Source of the DNA: Bifidobacterium thermophilum
GTDB taxonomy: Bacteria; Actinomycetota; Actinomycetes; Actinomycetales; Bifidobacteriaceae
Direction of reading: 5' to 3'
Length of the DNA: 64,000 nt
NCBI GenBank assembly: GCA_000741495.1
Contig: JGZV01000005.1
Coordinates: 62,001-126,000, forward strand
This document shows positions 44,195 through 53,533 of this stretch, piece after piece. Position 1 is the first letter of the stretch; every line of letters begins with the position of its first letter. A model generated the notes under the pieces. That model did no database searches. It saw only the letters and a program-made list of their open reading frames with translations, and was not told the DNA's origin. Both the position numbers and the translations under genes were made by a program.

Positions 44195-45511
44195 ATGGCG
44201 CAGACAACACCTATCCCGCAATCGCAGGACGATGCGGATACCGTCGCCTCCGTCGTTGCCGAACAAACCGTGGATGATGCGGCCCGTGCCGCGATTGTCG
44301 AGCAACTGGCTGAAACCGAATCGGCTGACAACCTGGCGCAAGACGATGACACCCGGCAGGTTCTGCCCTTTATCACCCGCCTCTACGGCGGCCTGGTCAT
44401 GCTGCTTGGCGTATGTACTATCCCGCTGATCATCTACGAACTTGCATACGGGATCCGACAGGTTCTTGACGGCAACGTCACGATTGATGCGCTTGCCCTG
44501 CCGTTCATCCTTTCCTGTGTTGAAGTGGTGGTGCTGATCGCCAACGCCGCGTGCATGGCGGTGTTCGGCGTGCAACTGTTGCGCAGCCGCCGCCGGCATG
44601 CCGCCCGGTGGGCGTACGCGCTGATGCCGCTCACGCTCGCGCATGGCATGCTGTCGCTTGCATTGGAAGGGTTCGGTCAGAATCTGCTCGGGCCGTTCGT
44701 GCAGATGGCCATCCTGGTCGCCCTGTCGGTGACGCTTGATCCGGCACTGCTGCAGGAACGCCAACTGCAGTGGCATCTCAAACGCATGGATGAGTATGAC
44801 GCGTACAACAGGGCCGTCCAAGCGGATATGCTCGGACGTGATCAGAGCGGCAAAGGATATATTTCCCTTGATTTCTTCAATATTTTCTGGCTGTTCGTCG
44901 TCGGTTGCGTGGTCGGGCTGGGCATCGAGACGGTGTACCATTTCGCGCTGGTGCATGAATACCAGGATCGTGCGGGGCTTCTGTGGGGCCCGTTCTCGCC
45001 GATTTATGGTTGCGGTGCGGTGATCCTGACAGTGTGCCTGAACCGCCTGTGGCGTAAGAATCCGGTGCTGATCTTCTTTGCGAGCGCGGTGATCGGCGGC
45101 GCGTTCGAGTTCTTTGTCAGCTGGTTCATGGAGGCGGCGTTCGGCATCACCGCATGGGATTACACCGGCCAGTGGCTGTCGATTGGCGGTCGCACCTCGG
45201 GCAAGTACATGGTGTTCTGGGGCTTGCTGGGGCTTGCCTGGATTAAGTTCGTGCTGCCATATCTGCTGCGGCTCATCAACCGGATTCCCTGGCAGGTCCG
45301 GTATTCGCTGACCGCGGTGTGCGCGGCGCTGATGCTGGTTGATATCGTCATGACGCTGATGGCGTTGGACTGCTGGTATAGCCGCGTTTCCGGCATGCCG
45401 CAGGATGCCCCGGTCACGCGGTTCTTCGCCGAGCATTTCGATGACGCGTATATGCAGCACCGGTTCCAGACCATGACCATCGACCCGTCGAAGTCCGGCC
45501 GTGTGGCGTGA
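44195..45511 (+). CDS. Multi-pass membrane protein, putative ABC-type permease (PF06541-like)
   Basis: 438 residues. Residues 1-60 are polar; four helices follow (about 65-190), a soluble loop, then LFVVGCVVGLGIETVYHFALV ... GLLWGPFSPIYGCGAVILTVCLNRL and FASAVIGGAFEFFVSWFMEAAFGITAWDYTGQWLSIGGRTSGKYMVFWGLLGL, which resembles the CmpB-type putative ABC transporter permease family of firmicutes. The transport role is not experimentally clear and no ATPase gene is adjacent. ATG 44195 follows CGGAGG. Confidence 0.7.
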   Translation: MAQTTPIPQSQDDADTVASVVAEQTVDDAARAAIVEQLAETESADNLAQDDDTRQVLPFITRLYGGLVMLLGVCTIPLIIYELAYGIRQVLDGNVTIDALALPFILSCVEVVVLIANAACMAVFGVQLLRSRRRHAARWAYALMPLTLAHGMLSLALEGFGQNLLGPFVQMAILVALSVTLDPALLQERQLQWHLKRMDEYDAYNRAVQADMLGRDQSGKGYISLDFFNIFWLFVVGCVVGLGIETVYHFALVHEYQDRAGLLWGPFSPIYGCGAVILTVCLNRLWRKNPVLIFFASAVIGGAFEFFVSWFMEAAFGITAWDYTGQWLSIGGRTSGKYMVFWGLLGLAWIKFVLPYLLRLINRIPWQVRYSLTAVCAALMLVDIVMTLMALDCWYSRVSGMPQDAPVTRFFAEHFDDAYMQHRFQTMTIDPSKSGRVA

Positions 45512-45603
45512 TGTTCGCGACACCATGCGACACACCGAAAATCGTCAACCGTTCTATGCCGGTGCCGGGCGGTGTATCCCGCGCGATGCCGCGGTCGTGA
45601 CGA

Positions 45604-45609
45604 TATAAT
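45604..45609 (+). promoter_or_regulatory. Possible -10 box upstream of the prepilin gene
   Basis: TATAAT occurs 138 bp before the prepilin start; no convincing -35 sequence was found at 16-18 bp. Confidence 0.3.
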
Positions 45610-45746
45610 GGAAAAGTGCATGAAACGACAAAGACGTTGATGGAAGCGAGAATGTCAGCCCCATACCTTCAGTAGACGTTTTTGTAGCGTCGGATGATAC
45701 GTGAATCGCAGCGAGGCGGTTCCGCGGTGAAGAAGGATGGTGCGTC

Positions 45747-46442
45747 ATGCGTGGTATATACGCGAGCCGGCGGCACGCCTGCAGCCGTGTGCGTCGCGAG
45801 CTTGGTTTCACGCTCATCGAGCTGCTGGTGGTCATCCTGATCATGGGCATCCTGGCGAGTATCGCCGTGCCGATTTATCTGAACGTGCGCAGGACAGCGT
45901 GGAATGCGGCCGCCCAGTCGGATGTGAAGAACGCGCAGCTCACCATAGAGACGGCGAGCGTCGACATGGGAGGCAGGCTGCCGGCGAGTTTCGAACGGCA
46001 GGCGCGTAAGGCGGGCGATCCCAATCTCATCTATACGTTGAAAAGCTTCACTTGGGGCGACACCAGCAACAAGCCGATAGGCAATGCCCAGATATCCCTG
46101 TCGCCCGATGTGGCGCTGTGCTTTACGTCGGACACCACCTTCCTGGACAAGAAGGGAAGGCCGATAAGGGGCGGCAGTAGTGCTTTCGGGGCGACAAACG
46201 GCTTGACGTATCGGATTTACGGCACGAACAGGAACAATCTTGACGTGTACTATCTCTATGATTCGGCGACCGGACAGCTGACCAAGGAGAATAACCCCGA
46301 TCGGGTCCCCGCCTCTGTAGGGGATAGCGAAGGCGGCTACTATGCGCCCGGGGACGGTCCATCGCATGGGAAGTATTCGAGGCCGTATGGTGTCATCACC
46401 AGTTGCGACATCGAGCTGCACTATCACCTGTACGGCAAGTGA
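45747..46442 (+). CDS. Type IV prepilin-like protein
   Basis: 231 residues. A basic leader (MRGIYASRRHACSRVRRELG) is followed by the prepilin peptidase site and helix G/FTLIELLVVILIMGILASIAVPIY, including the Glu at position +5 needed for pilin assembly. The C-terminal domain (about 60-231) has Cys residues that could form a disulfide (ALCFTSD; ITSCDIE). No pilus ATPase, platform protein or peptidase gene is adjacent, so it depends on machinery elsewhere (com or tad loci). GAAGGATGG precedes the ATG. Function could be competence pseudopilus or adhesion. Confidence 0.85.
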   Translation: MRGIYASRRHACSRVRRELGFTLIELLVVILIMGILASIAVPIYLNVRRTAWNAAAQSDVKNAQLTIETASVDMGGRLPASFERQARKAGDPNLIYTLKSFTWGDTSNKPIGNAQISLSPDVALCFTSDTTFLDKKGRPIRGGSSAFGATNGLTYRIYGTNRNNLDVYYLYDSATGQLTKENNPDRVPASVGDSEGGYYAPGDGPSHGKYSRPYGVITSCDIELHYHLYGK

Positions 46443-46522
46443 CGGCGCTCGCATCAGGTAGTGACGTGCCGGCGGTGCGCCAGGGGCCTTGCCGCCTTGG
46501 GCGCATCGCCAACACGATTCCC

Positions 46523-46556
46523 GGCTGGAGGTAATCCGAGCCGGGAGCCTCCAGCC
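46523..46556. terminator. Bidirectional terminator between prepilin and nrdF
   Basis: GGCTGGAGG (46523-46531) pairs with CCTCCAGCC (46548-46556), with inner CCGAG/CGGG pairing, 1 bp from the nrdF stop. Confidence 0.75.
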
Positions 46557-46557
46557 T

Positions 46558-47640
46558 CTAGAAATCCCAATCGTCGTCGTCGGTTTCCTCGGCCTTGCCC
46601 ATCACGTAGGACGAGCCCGAACCGGAGAAGAAATCGTGGTTCTCGTTCGCCGAAGGTGACAGCGCGGCCAGGATTTCCGGGCTCACCTGGGTTTCCTCGG
46701 CGGTGAAGCGTGTGGGGTAGCCGAGGTTCATGAGTGCCTTGTTCGCGTTATATCGTACGAACGCAAGCACATCGGGCAGGAAGTCGAAGCCCGCGTACAC
46801 GTCCTTGGAATACTCGATTTCCAGCTCGTAGAGGCGGTCGAGCAGGTCCATGGTGAAGTCGTGCAGCATCTGCTGGTCTTCGGCGCTGCGGGTCTCAAGT
46901 CCGCGCTGGAACTTGTAGCCTGAATAATACCCGTGGATCGCCTTGTCTCGAAGAATGAGACGAATCATATCAGCGGTGTTCATCATGGTGCCGCGAGCCG
47001 CGAAATACAGCGGCAGGTAGAAGCCCGCGTACAACAGCAGCGACGAGAGCAGCGTGGCGGCGACCTTGCGTTTGAGCGGGTCGTCGCTCTCATACTGTTC
47101 GAGTACGGTGTCGACGCGCTCCTGCAGGATGTCGTTGCCCACGGCCCAGCGGTACGCCTCGTCGATCTGCTCGCTGGAGCACAGCGTGGAGAAGATCGAC
47201 GAATACGAGCGCGCGTGAATGGATTGCATGAACGCAATATTCGTGTACACGGCCTGCTCGTGTTCGGTGCGTGCATGCTCGATCTGGCAGATTTCGCCGA
47301 TGGTTGCCTGCGTGGTGTCGAGCAGCGTGAGCCCGGTGAACACGCGAACGGTGGCGGTGCGTTCGCGCTCGCTGAGCGCCCGCCAGTCGGGCACGTCGTT
47401 CGACAGCGGCACTTTCTCGGGCAGCCAGAAGTTGGCGACGAGGCGGTTCCACACCTCGAGATCCTTGTCGTCCGTGATGCGGTTCCAGTTGATGGGCCGC
47501 ACGCGCGAACCGTGATGGTAGCGGTATTGCGCCGGGGTGATGGACGCGTCCATCATCGCGTCGTCGGCGATGCGGACGGTGCGGGGTGTGGTGGGGGTTC
47601 GGGGGTCGTAGTGGTCATGATGTTCCTTCGTTCGGTTCAA
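46558..47640 (-). CDS. nrdF: Class Ib ribonucleotide reductase small subunit NrdF (start disturbed)
   Basis: The open frame gives up to 360 residues. NrdF holds the Mn/Fe-tyrosyl radical cofactor; visible blocks are TPAQYRYHHGSRVRPINWNRI, LTLLDTTQATIGEICQIEHARTEHEQAVYTNIAFMQSIHARSYSSIF (metal ligands Glu/His and radical-site region) and the C-terminal EETDDDDWDF tail that docks NrdE. The only ATG with a good ribosome site (AAGGAACATC, ATG 47618) is out of frame by one base; two C5 tracts (coding strand, 47593-47605) lie just after it. As written, translation would need TTG 47640 without a ribosome site, or ATG 47556. A one-base deletion or sequence error is likely. Last gene of nrdHIEF. Confidence 0.88.
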   Translation of the reverse strand: MNRTKEHHDHYDPRTPTTPRTVRIADDAMMDASITPAQYRYHHGSRVRPINWNRITDDKDLEVWNRLVANFWLPEKVPLSNDVPDWRALSERERTATVRVFTGLTLLDTTQATIGEICQIEHARTEHEQAVYTNIAFMQSIHARSYSSIFSTLCSSEQIDEAYRWAVGNDILQERVDTVLEQYESDDPLKRKVAATLLSSLLLYAGFYLPLYFAARGTMMNTADMIRLILRDKAIHGYYSGYKFQRGLETRSAEDQQMLHDFTMDLLDRLYELEIEYSKDVYAGFDFLPDVLAFVRYNANKALMNLGYPTRFTAEETQVSPEILAALSPSANENHDFFSGSGSSYVMGKAEETDDDDWDF

Positions 47641-47684
47641 TAGTTCATGGGTTCATGGGACAAGGATTGGCGCAATGGCGCCGC

Positions 47685-49854
47685 TCATAGCATGCAGCTG
47701 ACGCAGCCTTCGACGTCGGTGCCTTCGAGCGCCTGCTGGCGGATGCGGATGTAGTACAGCGTCTTGATGCCTTTGCGCCACGCGTAGATCTGCGCCTTGT
47801 TGAGATCACGCGTCGTGGCGGTGTCGGGGAAGAACAATGTGAGCGACAGGCCTTGGTCCACATGCTTCGTGGCCTCGGCGTAGGTGTCGATAATCGCCTT
47901 CCAGCCGATGGTGTACGCGTCCTCGAACATGCCGAGATTCTCGTTGGTCATGTACGGCGCCGGGTAATACACGCGGCCGGTTTTGCCTTCCTTGCGGATC
48001 TCGATGCGCGCGGCGATCGGGTGGATCGAGCTCGTGGAATGGTTGATATACGAAATCGACCCGGTCGGCGGCACGGCTTGCAAGTAGGCGTTGTAGATGC
48101 CGTCACGCAGCACTTGGGCTTGCAACTCGCGCCAATCGTCGGCGGAGGGGATGGTCACGCCGAAGCGATTGAACAGGTCGCGTACGGTGTCGGTCCGCGG
48201 TTCGGTGTGGTATGTGCCGTCGATGTACTTGTCGAAATAGTTGCCTTCGCCGGCCGGCTTGGCATACGCGCTGTCGTCGAACCCAGCGAAACGGGTACCG
48301 CGTTCGGCGGCGATCACATGCGAGGTGCGGTACGCATGGTAGGCGACCGTCATGAAATACATATCAGTGAAATCAAGCGCTTCATCACTGCCATACCGCA
48401 GGCCCTCGCGGCCGAGGAACCCGTGCAGGTTCATCTGCCCCAGCCCGATGGCATGGCTTTCCTCGTTGCCGCGCCGAATGGATGGTACGCAGTCCAATCG
48501 CGTATGGTCGCTGACCGAAGTGAGCGCGCGGACGGCGGTTTCGACACTAGCGGCAAGACCCCCGTCCATCGCCTTCGCGATATTGAGCGAGCCCAGATTG
48601 CAGGAGATATCACGGCCCACATGCTCGTAGTCGAGGTCCTCGCGGTAGGTGCTTGGCTCCTGCACCTGCAGGATCTCGGAGCATAGGTTGCTCATAGTCA
48701 CACGGCCCTTGAGCGGGTTCGCGCGGTTCACGGTGTCCTCGAACAGCATGTACGGGTAGCCGGATTCGAACTGCAATTCGGCAAGCGTCATGAAGAATTC
48801 ACGCGCGTCGATATACGTTTTGCGGATGCGGTCGTCTGCCAGCATCTCGTCATAGTGTTCCGTGACCGAAATATCGGCGAACGGTACACCGTAGACACGC
48901 TCCACATCGTACGGGCTGAACAGGGCCATGCGTTCGCGGCGCTTGGCCAGTTCGAAGGTGATGTCCGGGATCACCACGCCGAGGGCCAGCGATTTGATGC
49001 GGATCTTCTCGTCCGCGTTCTCGCGTTTCGTGTCGAGGAAGCGCATGATATCAGGGTGATGCGCGTTGAGATACACCGCGCCGGCGCCTTGGCGCGCCCC
49101 CAGCTGGTTCGCGTAGCTGAATGAATCCTCGAGCAGTTTCATGACCGGGACCACGCCGCTTGACTGGTGTTCGATGCGCTTGATCGGGGCGCCCGCCTCG
49201 CGCAGGTTCGTCAGCAACAGGGCCACGCCGCCGCCGCGCTTGGACAGTTGCAGAGCCGCGTTGATACCGCGCGAAATCGACTCCATATTGTCTTCGATAC
49301 GCAGCAGGAAGCAGCTCACCGCCTCGCCGCGCTGCGCCTTGCCAAGATTCAGGAAGGTCGGCGTGGCGGGCTGGTAGCGGCCGGAAATGATGGCGTCCGC
49401 ATACTCAATCGCACGCTGCTCGTCACCGTCCGCAAGCTCCAGAGCGACGGCGGCGCAACGCTGCGGGAAATCCTCCAGATACTGCGAGCCGTCGAAGGTC
49501 TTCAACGCGTATGATGCATAGAATTTGAACGCGCCGAGGAAGGTCTCGAAGGTGAAGCCTTGGTGCTCTACGTGGTTGTAGAAGCCGTCCAGAAAATCGT
49601 CTGAATACTGGTCAAAGATGCGATGGTCGTAATAGTTGTTGTCCAGCAGATACGCGAGGCGCTCGCGGGTGGAGGCGAACCGCATGGTGCGCGGCTCGAC
49701 CTGGTCTTGCATATACGCGTCGACGGCCTGATGGTCGGCATCGAAGCGGATGCGGCCGTTGTCGTCGTACAGGTTGAGCATCGCGTTGAGCGCGTGATAG
49801 TCGGGGGGCCGCCTGCGGAATGGCGAACTGGGGCGATGTGGCGGTTGCGGTCAT
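47685..49854 (-). CDS. nrdE: Class Ib ribonucleotide reductase large subunit NrdE (frameshift near N-terminus)
   Basis: About 720 residues if read through a one-base correction. ATG 49854 has AAAGG upstream and gives [17 protein letters not shown], then the frame breaks at a C6 run (49803-49808); with C5 it would continue [17 protein letters not shown] into the 698-residue open frame from 49781. NrdE reduces ribonucleoside diphosphates; visible are [13 protein letters not shown] (redox Cys), SNLCSEILQ (catalytic Cys), [20 protein letters not shown] and the C-terminal GCVSCML thiol pair reduced by NrdH. NrdE is normally important for aerobic DNA synthesis, so a true knockout would be surprising; error or slippage at the homopolymer is more likely. 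Confidence 0.9.
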
Positions 49855-49915
49855 GATTGGCCTTTCTGGTCGATGTGATTCAGCGTGATGTCGTTGCGGG
49901 TGATGGGATTGGGGC

Positions 49916-50512
49916 TCAGACGGTTCTGCCATCCGAAAGCCGCAGGAAGAAATCGCGTAATCCTTCTCGGACCTTGCGCATGTCCTCGGGTGTGCCGGTC
50001 AGTTCGAAGGAATACAGGAACGGCACGTGGCATTTCGCGGCGATCACGTCGCCCGCCGCACAGAACGCGTCGCCGAAATTTGTGTTACCGGATGCGATGA
50101 CCCCGCGCAGCAGGCTGCGGTTGCCGCGGTCGTTAAGAAAACGGCGCACCTGCGGCGGCAGGGCTTTCGCAATGTCACCACCGCCATACGTCGGCACGAC
50201 GATCACGAACGGTTCGTCGACGACGAGCGGGCCGTCCTTCGGGCGCAAGGGGATGCGATAGACGTTGAGCCCGGCTTCGGGCAGGTGGCAGTTCTTGATG
50301 AACCTCGCGGTGTTTTCCGACGCGGAGGAGAAGTACACGACCGCGCCGATATGGGCTGCGGTGGCGCTTGATTCCGGGGTATTCGGAAGGCGTGCCGGGA
50401 TTGGGGCGGCTGGGGTTGCTGTGGCGGCCTCGGGTGTAGCCGGCTGTGTGGCCGACTCCGGTGTTGTCAGTGCCTGCGCTGGTGCTGCCGGTGTTATGGA
50501 TGTGTCGGTCAT
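49916..50512 (-). CDS. nrdI: NrdI flavodoxin-like activator
   Basis: 198 residues. NrdI supplies the oxidant for assembling the NrdF Mn(III)2-tyrosyl cofactor. The FMN-binding loops are [38 protein letters not shown] and [22 protein letters not shown]. The N-terminal 50 residues are an Ala/Pro/Thr-rich extension longer than usual. It overlaps nrdH by 4 bp (ATGA). Confidence 0.92.
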   Translation of the reverse strand: MTDTSITPAAPAQALTTPESATQPATPEAATATPAAPIPARLPNTPESSATAAHIGAVVYFSSASENTARFIKNCHLPEAGLNVYRIPLRPKDGPLVVDEPFVIVVPTYGGGDIAKALPPQVRRFLNDRGNRSLLRGVIASGNTNFGDAFCAAGDVIAAKCHVPFLYSFELTGTPEDMRKVREGLRDFFLRLSDGRTV

Positions 50513-50781
50513 GCCTGATTCCCGACGGTGGCGAGTGATGTGCGCGAGGGGGCGAGCGCTTCGGCGAGCTCATCGATGAGATCCGGCCGGTAACCCGACC
50601 ATGACGCGTCCGGTGTGATCACGACAGGCGCCTGTCGGTATCCGGCGTGTACCAGTTGGGCGAGCGTTTCCGGGTTTTCGCTCAAATCAACGGTTTCGAA
50701 TGTGATGCCGCGCTCGTTCAGACGGCGTTTGGTCGCCTCGCATTGCTGGCATTGCGGTTTGGTGAACACGGTGACGGTCAT
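50509..50781 (-). CDS. nrdH: NrdH glutaredoxin-like electron donor
   Basis: 90 residues. Active site CQQC in [21 protein letters not shown], then [21 protein letters not shown] typical of NrdH. It reduces NrdE with electrons from thioredoxin reductase. First gene of nrdHIEF, 86 bp from the nearer NrdR box; GAGGATCC precedes the ATG. Confidence 0.93.
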   Translation of the reverse strand: MTVTVFTKPQCQQCEATKRRLNERGITFETVDLSENPETLAQLVHAGYRQAPVVITPDASWSGYRPDLIDELAEALAPSRTSLATVGNQA

Positions 50782-50866
50782 GGATCCTCCTCGCTGTGGT
50801 TGCTGCTGTTGCTGCGGTTGCGCTGTCTGGAACAGTAACGCTACATGACCAAACGGAAACGAAAAA

Positions 50867-50882
50867 CCACCACAACTAGTGG
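50867..50882 (-). promoter_or_regulatory. NrdR box 1
   Basis: CCACCACAACTAGTGG resembles the NrdR consensus ACACTATATATAGTGT-type palindrome. It precedes nrdHIEF. Confidence 0.75.
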
Positions 50883-50898
50883 CGTGTTGAGCGTGTCG

Positions 50899-50914
50899 CC
50901 ACTACATCTAGTGA
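50899..50914 (-). promoter_or_regulatory. NrdR box 2
   Basis: CCACTACATCTAGTGA, 32 bp (three helical turns) from box 1, the standard spacing of paired NrdR boxes. ATP/dATP-sensing NrdR should repress nrdHIEF here. Confidence 0.8.
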
Positions 50915-51203
50915 TGCGCGGGGGCGTTCAACATAGTCGGCAGAACGATTCCGGGGCACATGAGGACGTTGCCGATTCCAATCCGAACGGCGGGCAAAAT
51001 GTGAGGTATCCGACAAATACGCCATCCGGACTTGACAGGTCGCAGCGCACACTGGAACCGACTGTGATGTCGCTCAGGGCGTATTCGTGAAACGGTCCCG
51101 ACGCTCCGCCCAAGGCTCGCGATAGACTGGCAGCTAGCGTAGGCGGCGGATTCGCCGCGCTTGTATCACCAAACGTGTCATCGGACTTGGGAAAGGTAAC
51201 GTA

Positions 51204-52658
51204 ATGGCCGTAGAAGCTACTGCAAACATCGGCGTCGTCGGACTGGCGGCAATGGGCTCCAACCTCGCCCGCAACCTGGCGCATCACGGGAACACCGTCG
51301 CCGTGTACAACCGGCATTACGAGCGCACGGAAAAGCTCATCAACGAGCACGGCACCGAAGGCAAGTTCGTGCCCGCGAAAACCGTTGAGGAGTTCGTCGC
51401 CTCCCTCAAGCGTCCGCGCACCGCGATCATCATGGTCAAGGCCGGCGGCCCGACCGACGCGGTGATCAACGAGCTCGCCGACGCCATGGAGCCGGGCGAT
51501 ATCATCGTCGACGGCGGCAACTCCTACTTCGAGGACACTATTCGCCGTGAGAAGGATATCCGCGCACGCGGCCTGCATTTCGTCGGCTGCGGCGTGTCCG
51601 GCGGCGAGGAAGGCGCGCTCAACGGCCCGTCCCTCATGCCCGGCGGCACTGAGGAATCCTGGAAGACCCTCGGCCCGATTCTCAAGTCGATTGCGGCGGT
51701 CGCCGAAGGTGAGCCGTGCGTCACGCATATCGGCGAGAACGGCGCCGGCCACTTCGTCAAGATGGTCCACAACGGCATCGAATACGCGGACATGCAGCTC
51801 ATCGCGGAAAGCTACGATCTCATGCACCGCGGGCTCGGCATGGACGCCGCCGAGATCGGTGACGTGTTCGAAGAGTGGAACAAGACCGAACTGAACTCGT
51901 ATCTGATCGAGATCACCGCCGAAGTGCTGCACCAAGTGGACGCGAAGACCGGCAAGGCGCTGGTGGATGTGATCGTCGACCGTGCAGGCATGAAGGGCAC
52001 CGGCACGTGGACCGTTCAGACCGCGCTGTCGCTCGCGATTCCGGTGACCGGCATCGCCGAAGCGGTGTTCGCGCGTGGCCTGTCCGGCATGACCGAACAG
52101 CGTGCCGAAGCGCAGAAGCAGCATCTCGCCGGCCCTGAGCAGAAGCTTGATGTCGCGCCGGCTGAGCGTGCCGCGTTCATCGAGGATATCCGCCACGCGC
52201 TGTACGCCTCGAAGATCGTCGCCTACGCGCAGGGCTTCGATGAGATTCAGGCCGGTGCCAAGGAGTACGGCTGGAATATCGATCTTGCTGCGGTGGCGCG
52301 CATCTGGCGTGGCGGCTGCATCATCCGTGCGCAGTTCCTGAACCGCGTGGCCGAGGCCTTCGAATCCGGCGAAGCGAACGTGTCGCTGCTGTTCGCCTCG
52401 TACTTCAAGGATGCGATCGCCAAGGCGCAGGATTCCTGGCGCCGCGTGGTCGCCCAGTCTGCGTTGAACGGCATGCCGACCCCGGCGTTCGCCAGCTCGC
52501 TGTCCTACTACGACGGCCTGCGTTCCGACCGTCTACCCGCCGCTCTGATCCAGGGCCAGCGCGACTACTTCGGCGCGCACACCTACGGCCGCATCGACCA
52601 GCCCGGCGCCTTCCACACGTTGTGGGCCGAACCCGGCCGTCCTGAAATCACTGCGTGA
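51204..52658 (+). CDS. gnd: 6-phosphogluconate dehydrogenase (decarboxylating)
   Basis: 484 residues. Converts 6-phosphogluconate to ribulose 5-phosphate with NADP reduction. Motifs: GLAAMGSNLARNLAHHG (cofactor), MVKAGGPTDAVI, GCGVSGGEEGALNGPSLMPGG (substrate), ENGAGHFVKMVHNGIEYADMQ (catalytic Lys) and MKGTGTWTVQ. Length is typical. GGGAAAGG precedes ATG 51204. The stop lies inside a perfect 15-bp hairpin (52637-52669). It is near zwf-opcA and pgl, which supply its substrate. Confidence 0.96.
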   Translation: MAVEATANIGVVGLAAMGSNLARNLAHHGNTVAVYNRHYERTEKLINEHGTEGKFVPAKTVEEFVASLKRPRTAIIMVKAGGPTDAVINELADAMEPGDIIVDGGNSYFEDTIRREKDIRARGLHFVGCGVSGGEEGALNGPSLMPGGTEESWKTLGPILKSIAAVAEGEPCVTHIGENGAGHFVKMVHNGIEYADMQLIAESYDLMHRGLGMDAAEIGDVFEEWNKTELNSYLIEITAEVLHQVDAKTGKALVDVIVDRAGMKGTGTWTVQTALSLAIPVTGIAEAVFARGLSGMTEQRAEAQKQHLAGPEQKLDVAPAERAAFIEDIRHALYASKIVAYAQGFDEIQAGAKEYGWNIDLAAVARIWRGGCIIRAQFLNRVAEAFESGEANVSLLFASYFKDAIAKAQDSWRRVVAQSALNGMPTPAFASSLSYYDGLRSDRLPAALIQGQRDYFGAHTYGRIDQPGAFHTLWAEPGRPEITA

Positions 52659-52669
52659 TTTCAGGACGG
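52637..52669 (+). terminator. Hairpin overlapping the gnd stop codon
   Basis: CCGTCCTGAAATCAC (52637-52651) pairs perfectly with GTGATTTCAGGACGG (52655-52669) across a 3-nt loop; the TGA stop is in the stem. Likely 3' end structure. A partial copy of the same sequence lies at 52789-52816. Confidence 0.75.
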
Positions 52670-52945
52670 TAGGCACGGCCCGGTGGGCCGTGTCTAGGGT
52701 TCGGCTGCGGCGCGCCGTATCGCGCGCCGCAGTAAATATTGAGCCCGGCCGTAGGCCGGTCAATAATTGCAGGGCCGAAGGCGAGCCGGGGCGTCCTGAA
52801 ATCACCGCGTGATTTCGTCCCGCAGTCCGGCCAAGTGGCCCGGCCTGGTGGTTGCGGCTTCGTGATCGTGTCCCAGCGGACCGGCCAGGTGAGCCGCTCC
52901 TAGGCTTCGGCTGTGGTGCGCGCATGGTAGTGCGCCGCAGGACCA
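52637..52945. repeat. Tandem pair of structured blocks after gnd
   Basis: The gnd 3' end and following hairpins recur: CGTCCTGAAATCAC-GCGTGATTTC at 52639 and 52790; a CGGCCC/GGGCCG-type hairpin after each; then CTAGG(G/C)TTCGGCTG followed by a CTGCGGCGCGC/GCGCGCCGCAG-type hairpin (52707-52731) and a related copy (52907-52940). The order of elements is the same in both blocks, suggesting duplication of a structured RNA or terminator module. Confidence 0.55.
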
Positions 52946-52964
52946 AGAGGTTCACTGCTTTTCC

Positions 52965-53004
52965 AAACTGGTTACGCTGACGAATCCCTCAGCGTAACCA
53001 GTTT
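52965..53004. repeat. Hairpin H1 (AAACTGGTTACGCTGA)
   Basis: Perfect 16-bp arms, AAACTGGTTACGCTGA (52965-52980) and TCAGCGTAACCAGTTT (52989-53004), 8-nt loop. The same stem returns at 53751-53798. Confidence 0.8.
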
Positions 53005-53149
53005 GTGTAATCAGGTCGTCGGGATGCTGGCGGCTGCGATGTTATGGTCGTTTCCGTCTGCTGAACGGTGGTCAATCCGGGAGTTCACGCCGATAGGCCT
53101 CGTCGGGCTGTAATCTCCCAGAATCTGCGGGAGTTTTCGCAGATTTCCG

Positions 53150-53349
53150 GAATTCGTCGCTAATCTCCCGCATCGACTGTGGGAGTTCATGAAAATCCGG
53201 CGCTCTCACGGACAATCTCCCAACAAGAACGTTAGAATTCCGCGATTCTCAAAAATCGGCCTCAAAGTCGTTCCCGGGAGAACTCCGCCGGATCTATGCT
53301 TCCGCTCTAAACTCCCGGGATATCCGGGAGTTTGCTGTCCTCGTGGCGA
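53150..53349. repeat. Dispersed intergenic element, copy 2
   Basis: Collinear with 5370-5566 (see there). The common 19-bp word appears here in variant form at 53231-53249 and exactly at 53598-53616. Confidence 0.55.
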
Positions 53350-53487
53350 TTCGTAACAGAACTCCCACATCGGTCTTGGTGATATTCACCCGGCCATATT
53401 CGCCCGGCCATATCCCGTTCAGTTACTGGGACGCTCGATACCCAGCAGCCAATCTCAATAATCCTAAAATCTTTCAATCCCGGCCCC

Positions 53488-53533
53488 TTGCTGCGAGATT
53501 TTTAGAGAAAAAATCTAAAAAATCTCGCAGCAA
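53488..53533. repeat. Long AT-rich inverted repeat
   Basis: TTGCTGCGAGATTTTTAGA (53488-53506) and TCTAAAAAATCTCGCAGCAA (53514-53533) are inverted copies with one extra A; the loop is 7 nt of A/G. Confidence 0.8.
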
